From the NCBI GenBank assembly GCA_033439685.1, contig JAUEDM010000002.1, positions 3,162,001-3,226,000 on the forward strand: 64,000 nucleotides of DNA, written 5' to 3'. The notes beneath the pieces are model-generated. The model did no database searches. It saw only the letters and a list, made by a program, of their open reading frames with translations, and was not told the DNA's origin. Source of the stretch: Apodospora peruviana. Its lineage: Eukaryota > Ascomycota > Sordariomycetes > Sordariales > Lasiosphaeriaceae. Shown here piece by piece: positions 23,577-32,590 of this stretch (the stretch's first letter is position 1; every line of letters begins with the position of its first letter). Made by a program: the position numbers and the translations under genes.

Positions 23577-24831
23577 GATGCGAGCTGTAACCTTGACCGC
23601 AGCCGTTGCTGTTCCCTTGCTCGTCCGGACCCAGTTGTATTGTCCTTTTAACCATGCAAGCTATCAAAAGCAGTGTAAACATGCAAAAGCTATCTTCAAA
23701 GAAAATAAATGGTGAGGAATGCTCTGCGGGGTTGCTCCTCCTCGATTTCAGCTCATGCTGGGGAAGGTTGAGGAGTCGGCCAAGATGGAACCTGTAAAGT
23801 TGACCGAAGCAACAAGCGAGGCCGCGAAAGACCGCAGCCAAGTTCACCCCTCCAATTGGTGCGACTGCCCACTCAGCAGAGGTTACCCGGTGGGTGGCTA
23901 AAGATGCACCCTGGCCACTGCACCGGGTTCAGCGGGCTGCACCGGACATCTGTGACCTAATTAACCCGTACCCCTCCACCACTCCCTCATGAGTTCCCCT
24001 TTGGACCCTGAACATAGGAGGCGTTAGGTCGAACCAAGAGAAGTTGGAGGGCATGACTGCTCGCCCGAGTTGAATCCGGTCTATTTTACTAGCCAAGGCG
24101 CCTTGTTGAGAATTAAATCAAGCTTATCTTTGTTCCATTGTAACAAGTATCTATTCATGGATACCCGGGCCGGATCAGATTGTGGGTTTGATGTGGAAAT
24201 GGATTTTCGGTTTCCAAAACGCTGGTTGAAGTATCAACGTATCAGGAAAGCTGAGACCCCAATAGTGTTCCTGAGCTGTGTGCGTTCGTTCGCTAACCGT
24301 TAAGCTTTCAGCAACTTAACAAGCTACCTGAAACGCACGGTCCAGCCACCAGGCTTGCCTGCCACCACTGTGACTGGGACTTGACCCCTCCTCCAAAGAC
24401 TCCCTTCGGACTACTCCCAGGGAAACGCCAATTGAAAATCAGCCCCACCATCGCCGTGAAAGACTCCCGTCGCGCCGCGAAGAACCGCTGTCTTTGTGAC
24501 AGCTTCAGTTCTGCAACAAACCCGACACGAGTATATCTGCGACAGGTTTACACGGCCCGAAAGCTTGTGCGCTCACGTCACACTGTCTACCCCAACGCGC
24601 ACTTACCTGATAAAAGTAAGTCTTCTCTCCCTCGAACGTGCAGCCATCACGGGATCGGTTCTGCCGTCTAAGTTCCAAAAACCACTTCACGTCGCGCTGC
24701 TCTTCTGGTCGCTTTACCTCATTTGTGTTCACTCCCCTCGATCGGCCCAGTAATTCTGCGTGACGTAAAATGGTGAATGAACCCAACTGACTTCCTCTTT
24801 TCCAGCGCGACCTCAACAACCGACTTTCAAC
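23577..24831. other. Divergent promoter region of bzz1 and dbp5
   Basis: No ORF is supported. It probably includes a 5'-UTR intron of dbp5 (24616-24805). Confidence 0.5.
24616..24805 (+). other. Probable 5'-UTR intron of dbp5
   Basis: A consensus donor GTAAGT stands at 24616-24621. A branch-like AACTGAC and a pyrimidine-rich acceptor (CTTTTCCAG) end at 24805, only 26 bases before the ATG. This is inferred from signals alone; no transcript evidence is available. Confidence 0.45.
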
Positions 24832-26365
24832 ATGGCAGACCTCGCAAGCCGTATCACGAAGCCCGAGGACGCGCCTGCTGTGTCCGCTCCCGAGACCGCT
24901 CCCGAGACCCAGATCGATGGAGGAGAGGAATTGGGCACCGGCCTGGTCCAGTCGGCATTCGATGTTGAGATCAAGCTGAGCGACCTGCAGAATGATACCG
25001 AGAGTCCTCTCTTCTCCGTCTCCACATTCGAGGAGCTCGGTCTGTCGAAGGAAATCAATGATGGCCTACTCGCAATGAATTTCAAGAAGCCATCCAAGGT
25101 CCAGGAACGCGCTCTGCCTCTTATGCTCAGCAATCCGCCCCGAAACATGATTGCGCAGTCACAGTCCGGCACCGGCAAGACGGGTGCTTTCGTGCTTACC
25201 GTTCTCTCTCGCGTTGACCTCACCAAGCCCACACAACCCCAAGCGCTGTTGCTTGCCCCCAGCCGAGAGTTGGCTCGACAGATCCAAGGAGTGGTTATGA
25301 ACATTGGTCAGTTTTGCAAAGACCTCATCGTCGAGGCTGCCATCCCTGGCGCCATCGCCCGCGACGGTGCTGTGAAGGGGAGTGTCGTGGTCGGAACGCC
25401 GGGCACGGTAATTGATCTCATCCGCCGTAAGCAGTTTGACGTGTCACAGCTGAAGGTCCTCGTTATTGACGAGGCCGACAACATGCTTGACCAGCAGGGC
25501 ATGGGCGAGCAGTGTGTGCGCGTCAAGGCGTAAGATATGCCCTAATCCCGTCATAGTAACGCAGAAGACTAACCTCTGGCAGTTTGATTCCAAAGAGCAC
25601 TCAGATCCTCCTTTTCTCGGCGACTTTTCCTGATAAGGTCATGACATTCGCCGAGAAATATGCTCCGAATGCCAATCAGATGAAGCTCCGCCATACCGAA
25701 CTCACCGTCAAGGGCATCTCTCAGATGTACATGGATTGTCCCGATGAGCAGAAGAAATACGAAGTTCTCTGCAAGCTATATGGCCTAATGACCATTGGAT
25801 CGTCTGTTATCTTTGTCCGGGTAAGTTCCCCGCTACCTCATATCTGACCATTGCGGGTGCTGACCATAGAAAATCACAGACACGTCAGAGTGCTAATGAA
25901 ATTCAACGTCGGATGGAGGCAGACGGACACAAAGTCTCAGTGCTTCATGGTGCCTACGAGGGCGGTGATCGTGATGCCCTCCTGGATGACTTCCGTACTG
26001 GACGCTCAAAGGTTCTTATCACTACGAACGTTTTGGCACGCGGTATCGACGTGTCCAGTGTTTCGATGGTCATCAACTACGACATCCCAATGAAGGGTCC
26101 CCCCGGAAAAGAGGAGCCTGATTCAGAGACGTACCTCCACCGTATCGGTCGTACGGGTCGATTCGGCCGCGTCGGTGTCAGTATCAGCTTCGTCTACGAT
26201 CGGAGGAGCTACCAGGCTCTGACGCAGATCGCTAACTTCTACGGCATCGATCTGATCCAACTGAGCCCGGATGACTGGGACGAGACGGAGAAGAAGGTCC
26301 AGGATGTGATTAAGTCCAGCCGTGCGAAACCGGATTACGCTCCCAGTGCGGTCGCAAAGGTTTGA
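24832..26365 (+). CDS. dbp5: ATP-dependent RNA helicase Dbp5, DEAD-box
   Basis: Dbp5 remodels mRNPs at the cytoplasmic face of the nuclear pore, with Gle1/IP6, to complete mRNA export, and also helps translation termination. Three exons (24832-25529, 25583-25820, 25880-26365) give 473 aa, the usual size. Motifs in order: Q-motif region (FEELGLSKEINDGLLAMNF...KVQERALP), Walker A AQSQSGTGKT, the Dbp5-typical APSRELA, GTPG, DEAD in VLVIDEADNML, SAT in LFSATF, IFVRTRQSANEIQ, LHGAYEGGDRD, ARGIDV and HRIGRTGRFGR. The insert PMKGPPGKEEPDSETYLHR is also typical of Dbp5. The acidic N-terminal extension of ~65 residues matches the family. Splices restore VKALIPKS and FVRTRQS. Assignment to Dbp5 rather than another DEAD-box protein is confident. 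Confidence 0.96.
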
Positions 26366-27651
26366 TTAATTGCAGATGACAAAGGGACTCAGAGCTAGGT
26401 AAGCAGGCATTGTGTAACAACATTACCTGGCTCTCATCTAAAGTTTGGCCTTAGACTGAACAGTCAAAAATCGGTTTTGCTGGGAGCAGTCATTTATGGC
26501 AGACGAGATGTTTGATTCGACACTGGGGTTGCCATGTCAGTCAGTCACATGGGACGATTTTGCAAGCGAAGAGAGGACCTGGAGTTTTCTTTTTGAGGAA
26601 TCAGGGAACATCATGGCATTTGCTCTCCCCGTTTTAATGTTGATGAAAAACATGAGGCACCGAGTGAAAGCGTTTGCTTCAAAGTTACCTAGATACCAGA
26701 GAGAAGGCTCGTTTATGTAGACTGCCACAATCAGCTATTGTGCACCTAACCACCACTGTTGTGCCTGTCTGTCCTTTACCCGGAATTCACAGCGGGAGTT
26801 ATTCCGTAAAAGATGCCACGACGCCGGGAACGAATGGGGTGCGTGCTGCTGGCCCACGTTCCGGGCTCGAGGTGGCCGCCCTGGCGTCTTCTCCAGAACC
26901 CGTCCTGTCAGACCGAAGATTCCATTGGAAGTTACCATATTGCATGTTTGGTCTGTTTTATCTCACATCTCCAAATAGAAGGCAACCAAGCAGTGGGGGT
27001 TACCCACCTAGGGCGCTTGCGTAAGTAGGTACCTGTCCGTCATTTCTCGGTGGGAGTAAGCAGCCTCTTATAATCAAGCTTCGAACGTCCACGGATTGGT
27101 CGAAATCTGTCCTAACGGGCCGACACTTGAAGTAGATTGCTGGGTCCAGGCCGGGTCATTTTCATTCAATACGGTAGGACAACAGACGCCCCTTTTCATT
27201 GTTGATACTTCTCCCTCCGACATTCGGCGTGATTTCTTTTGCAGTGACGTTGTGTAAGAAGTTTGGTCTTGTACTCTATCCTGTTTTCGATTTTATTCTC
27301 AAATCGCCTTATGTGCGTGGTGGCATAGAAGGCATCCACTAACCACTGTGATGTTTGGTCAGCCGCAGGCGGCAACTTAGCGAATAGAATAGGTGCGTAT
27401 TCAGCTCCTCATGTGCTTGCAAATCATTGTCGACCTCGGTGGCCTGGGGAACGGAGGATGAATGATTAGCTTTTGTTTACTTTTTGAGGTAATACTCAAC
27501 CTTTACCGGTCCGTTGTATTGTTCGCTATGTAGCACGTCATGGGGAAATCCTCCCTGGCGGCTCGATGTCACATTTCTTTCATCATGGATTTAACTGTTG
27601 GAATTGAACGAAGAAATCTATAATCTAACCAGGTCACTCCTTTCACTCCTT
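26366..27651. other. Convergent 3' region, dbp5 and GMP synthetase gene
   Basis: No ORF has protein-like conservation. A short Ile/Phe/Met-rich ORF at 26496-26720 is not supported. Confidence 0.45.
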
Positions 27652-27660
27652 TCACTCCAT
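27634..27660. repeat. 9-bp tandem repeat across the gua1 stop codon
   Basis: TCACTCCTT occurs nearly three times (27634-27642, 27643-27651, then a diverged copy from 27652). The TCA of the last copy is the TGA stop of the GMP synthetase gene on the minus strand. Confidence 0.8.
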
Positions 27661-30346
27661 CTCGATAGTTCCTGTTTTAATTTGGTCAGAAATGTGTCCA
27701 CATGTATCCGTTCCGGCTCGATCTGTCCATGGATGAGGGAAAAGAGAAAGCAACTGACCAGGAGGTTTGCTGGTGATATCATAAGTCACGCGTGCGATGC
27801 CATCTACCTCGTTGACGATACGCGTCGAGATCTTCTTGAGCAAGGCAAAATCGAATTCGTAAGGCTGTTTGACGTTAGTGCCAGGAACCTTGAATCCAAG
27901 GAAGAGGGGAGCTCATACCTCTGCCGACATGAAGTCAAGAGTCTTAACGGCACGGAGGCTGTGAGTAGAGTTAGCAATCATCTCCATCAAAACGGTGTGG
28001 TTGCAGACTTACATTGCGATATATCCATAGACTCTGGCGTCGCCTTGAACGCCCACAGCTGTAGTATTATTAGCCACCAAATCAGCTCGACCATGACTGA
28101 CAAGACTGCAGCGGATAGACACATGACACAACACGTACCTCTGTCTTGGCTAATGGCAACGTAGGCTTGGCTCATCTATTATATTGGGTGGTTAGCCAAA
28201 CTCACAAACTTGGTGCTTGAAGCAACCTGCCTCATCATATACTCCGGCCGCCTTGATTTCGGAAATAAAGATATTGTCGGCAGCGCGGGCAATAGCAACC
28301 CTCTCAGGCGTCACCTCTCCTAGAATACGGATAGCAATACCGGGACTATATGTCCAGAACGTTAGAGCGGATTGCACTACAGGGGAAGGCGAAACACATA
28401 CCCGGGGAACGGATGGCGCATCACAAGGTCTCTGTGAATGCCCAACTCTTCACCAAATTTCCGAACCTCATCCTTGAACATCTCCCGCAGCGGCTCAATC
28501 AATTTCAACTAGCCGGTACCGTTAGTGAGCTGTGCAAACTGGGCTGCAATTTGGGCCTATATAAGTGGACAGGGCACTCTTTCCAGGTGGGAATAAGATA
28601 CCTTTAGCGTATCGGGCAAGCCGCCGACGTTGTGGTGGGTTTTGATGGTGGCACTCGGTCCTCTAAAAGAGACGCTCTCAATGCTAGAAGAAGGTCAGCT
28701 TTTCCAACACTGAATTAAAGGCCCTGGACAGATCATACACGTCAGGGTAAAGCTGTAGAGTTTAGTGTCAGCATGATCTCCTTAAAGCACCTGGAAGGGT
28801 ACATACTGTGCCTTGCAATAACCAAACGATCGGGCCTGCGTCCGGCTTATCCTTGGCTTCCTCCTCCATACTGCGCACTTTTTCTTGGAAGAGATCAATG
28901 AAGGTTCCACCGATAATCTTGCGCTTTTTCTCAGGCTCAGTCACGCCCTTGAGACGGCTCAGAAACAGTTCGGCTCCATCAATAACGGTCAGGTTAATGC
29001 CGAGATGCTTATCGAGAGTCTCTTTGACCTGCTCGCACTCGTTGAGGCGCATCACTCCGTTGTCGACCAGAATGGCGTGGAAACGGTCACCGATTGCCTC
29101 TTTCATGAGCTTGGCTGCGACAGTCGAGTCTACACCACCAGAAACGGCCCCGATAACCTGATCGTGATCGCCAACAAGATGTCTAATGCGAACAATTTCC
29201 TTCTGAATGAAATCTTTCATCACCCAGCTGGGTTTTGCCCCACAGATATCAACGGCAAAGTTGCGCAAGATCTCACTGCCGCGCGGTGTGTGCTCCAGCT
29301 CCGGGTGGAATTGTACGCCATAGATTGGCTTCGTCTGGTGAGCGATTCCGGCGTATTCGGAGTTCTTGGTGCTCGCGACCACCACAAATGCCTCAGGCAA
29401 CTTGACGAGTTTGTCAAAGTGACTCATATAAGCGTGCATCGTTCCCCCCAGTCCGGTGAAGAGGCGGTTGACGTGGGAGTCTCCATCGTTATGGATAGTG
29501 ACGTCGGCATGGCCATACTCGCGAATCTCTCCACGAGCGACATTCTCCGAGTTGATTCTCCAGGCAATCTCTTGGCAACCATAGCAGATACCCAAGATTG
29601 GAACACCAAGCTCGAAAACTGCGGGATCAACGTGGGGTGCGCCTTGGTCGTAGACAGACGACGGTCCTCCAGAGAGCACGATACCCTTCGGCTTGAAGGG
29701 AAGATCGGCCAACTTCACGGTGCATGGCAGCATCTCAGCATAGACCCTGACATCACTTCTCAGTCGGCGGAGAATCAAGTGGCTCGTCTGGCTGCCAAAA
29801 TCCAGGACGAGGATGGTCTATATCGTACAAGTCAACAATCTGCACCTCTAGCCGGAAACAAAGAAGCCCTCCGCTCATGTTCCTTTTTTACTTTGACTGT
29901 GTAGATACCGTCAGCGCCGCTTGGCGCACCCACCAGCCTACCTTCGCTCTCACGGTCGGATGGTGTATCTTGATTTGCACAAGTCCGGACATTGGCGAAC
30001 AGCTGTCGGTGCAATGCCTTATTCTCGCTTGCGTCAAATCTCCTGATAGGCCTTCCTCCCCCGACTTACACCAGACGGCCCGGTGCAAATCTGATAACCG
30101 TCCTTGACCAGGAGCGACATAATTGGATATACTGGCTCTTGAAGGTATCCATATCGACTTCTCGGAAATCCATAGAAATTCATGGGCAGCTTCGGGCTAC
30201 AGGCTGGTCGGCGGCGATCTTGGCGGTGGCAGCCAATGCTCCACACAGTCAAAGTACCCAAGGAATTTCGCGGTTGACATTTTCGTAGGAAATAGACGTA
30301 CGTCAAAGGTGTTGTGAGGCGCATCGGCCTCAATATTGTCCGTCAT
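27652..30346 (-). CDS. gua1: GMP synthase (glutamine-hydrolysing)
   Basis: The enzyme aminates XMP to GMP using glutamine and ATP, the last step of de novo guanine nucleotide synthesis. Eleven exons are proposed: 30346-30302, 29817-28807, 28752-28739, 28683-28602, 28508-28402, 28345-28231, 28175-28139, 28058-28013, 27958-27919, 27864-27759, 27671-27652, giving 540 aa, the family size. The class I amidotransferase domain has Cys93 (GICYGC), His186 and Glu188 (QFHPELEHT). The ATP-pyrophosphatase loop is SGGVDS at 241-246. The dimerisation domain is spread over small exons (LYPDVIES, GPSATIKTHHNVGGLP, RHPFPGPGIAIR, YDITSKPP). The C-terminus is PGTIEME. Oddities are a 484-nt first intron, a 14-nt exon, one GC-AG intron and one stop-free 87-nt intron. 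Family identity is certain; the first intron and micro-exon are inferred from frame and conserved residues. Confidence 0.93.
28176..28230 (-). other. gua1: GC-AG intron in gua1
   Basis: Exon 6 ends in GAG and the intron begins GCAGGT, with an internal CTAAC branch site and an ATAG end; it is 55 nt and phase 0. The join gives VYDE-MSQAYVAI, matching the family's YDxISQA block. The GT-starting alternatives give an intron of about 34 nt or break the frame. Confidence 0.7.
28739..28752 (-). other. gua1: 14-nt micro-exon of gua1
   Basis: The exon encodes Leu-Tyr-Pro-Asp plus two bases of Val. It joins LLQGT to VIESVSF, rebuilding the conserved QGTLYPDVIES block of GMP synthases. Flanking signals are CTACAG before and GTATGA after. 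Confidence 0.8.
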
Positions 30347-32590
30347 CTTGGATGCTTTCTCAGGTCTGAATATGGAGGTTGTTGCCGGCTTCCGAGTTTG
30401 TACGAGCGAGACACGCAGACGAGATAAAAGAAAAGACTTCCGACTCCGGGGAAAATCTGCTTAATTAAGAAGGCGGTGAACTACAAAGAGTCACCATCCA
30501 CCCACGAAAGGCTTGGAGCGACGACCCCGCGGCAGAATTAGTGTGAGGGGTGGCAGAATTCCGCAGATATTATCACCGCCTGCCCAAATAGGCCTATTAG
30601 GCCAAAATCGAATACGTAGGGGGGTGGGGTGTAATCCGTACAGGTTAGTGGCATTCGGCATACGGGCTAGATATCAGACACATCGGCTGAAACACTGCAA
30701 GCGCCATGGACAAAAGGACCAAACGACCTCCACGTGACCCAGATCTGCACAGGGTGGAAGCGGAGATCGGAGAGATCTGCTTACCTGGCGGCCACGGAAT
30801 CGGGGCGCATCCGGCGCAGCCACAGAGCGGGCCGAAATTGGCGCCAGCACACCCAATTTAGGCGCCGCAACACCTAAGCGCGTGCCTCCTTGGCTGTGAG
30901 CGTCTGAGCCTTCACAGCCATTCATCTGCATACGTGGGCCCAGTGTGTTCCTGCATCTTTCCTGCCACTGCAGTCTGCCACCTAACTATAGGGTAAACCC
31001 GTCGAAAATCCAAATCCGTTCCCGTTGCCTCTCGCGCGTCCATCTGTACCTGTGCCTGTTCCTAGTGCCTGGTTGATGAAGGTGCAACGCAGTGCAGTTC
31101 TGTGCATGCAGTCCCCACGCGCAGCCGGCATTGAAGCGACAGCAAACACTCACTCAGTCACTCTGGGGTCAGCAAGCAGAGAGAAAGGTGCAAAGCAAGC
31201 CGGATGGAACCGCCCATCTCATCCGACCCCGTTCCATCTCCATTCCCCCTATAGGCTCCCGCGATCCACAGGGACCGCCATCCGTCTCAAAATAGCGCCT
31301 GGCGGCCAATGGGCGACCTTTTGTAGCCCGGTTCTCTGGCAGATTCCTCCCGGTCATCTGAATTTTATGGTGTTTTCTGTCAGGGCAGCCGCTCGCAAAC
31401 GGCACACTGTGGCATCTGCGTGGGCAGTGAAGACCTTCATCTCGGTCCGGATGACTAGAGGTATGAATGAGATGAATGACGCAACGTCTCATGGACGATG
31501 GCCGGGAATCTCCCATCAGCGACAACGGGCCCAACCAACAACCGCCCTTGCTTCTCTCAACTCCCACGTAACAGTTATGCGAGCGCGCGGCGGCATGTCA
31601 TGTGCATAGAAGCACAGCACAGTAAAATCAGGGTCGTACTGGCAAAGGTATCATTAAGCGCAGCAGCCTGCTATTGTGCCAGAGAGGAGCATAAGCGTGT
31701 GCTTTTTTCCTTGGGAGAATACCTATTCGTGCGTTGATGTGGTATGGAGAGGTGTTAGTATACCTGCACCGCGATGCACGCAAGTCAGATCCAATACCTA
31801 CATCATACATTTGGTATCCCCGGAGGGAGTTGTGGTTGGGTCTCCCAAAACGGTCACACACGCAGGATAGCCGCCCGCTCACACTTCACTTACACCAACA
31901 CGCCAGCTGTCTTGCCCTCTTCCCCGGCAGGCCTCTTGTTGATGAACCTCGGTTCCAACATTTCCCTTTCTGACTTTTGTTCCTTGCAATCTTCCTTTCT
32001 CCTTCTTCTCTCTTTTTTCTCGTCACATCGTCGTCGTCGTGCATTCCAGTTGTTTCATTTCTGTGTTGAGAGGTTCTTCGTTTCGGTTATTTCTCTTGTT
32101 CCGGTATTCCATGTTTTGATATTCTCCTTACTACTTCTCCTCTGTCTGCGGTGAACGGGTCTTTCTTCTTTTTCCTGCTCTCGATCTCCCTTCGTCATTT
32201 TCGACGCCTTCTTTCTTTCTCCTCCCGAAAAAACCGGCGCGTTCGACCTCGTTCTCATAAACAATGGTTGAGATGCTGGCCATCTCCCTTAATGTTTAAA
32301 TCACCCACACATAGGTTGGTTATACTTTCTATATTATTTTCTTCGTCTGCCTATCTTCAGCTGCAGAGGCCCGGCCTCACATCAGGTGGCCTCCCAGCCG
32401 TATCTGCCTGAACAAGGTTTATGCTTTATGCCGTTGATATCTACAGCACTCTCCGCGAACCTCGAGCTGGTTGATGTTGGCAAGGTTCATTACCAGGTAT
32501 ACCAAGTGTCACGGAACTGTTGGCGGTTTGGGACAGAAGATTCTGAGGACGGACCTGATCACTGACTTCCTGCAGATGTTACACCATAGA
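30347..32590. other. Divergent promoter region of gua1 and the CFEM-like gene
   Basis: No gene is recognised in 2.2 kb. A perfect copy of the intergenic 10-mer is present in reverse (30631-30640). A strong pyrimidine tract at about 31965-32230 is probably the transcription start zone or leader of the CFEM-like gene, which has upstream ATGs before the chosen start. Confidence 0.5.
30631..30640 (-). repeat. Recurrent intergenic 10-mer TACGGATTAC (reverse)
   Basis: Exact copy in reverse orientation (GTAATCCGTA on the plus strand), upstream of gua1. Confidence 0.7.

Noticed and set aside
28885..29904. 339-codon ORF antisense to the GMP synthase gene
   Set aside because: It mirrors a highly conserved coding exon on the opposite strand and resembles no family; codon bias of the real gene explains the open antisense frame.
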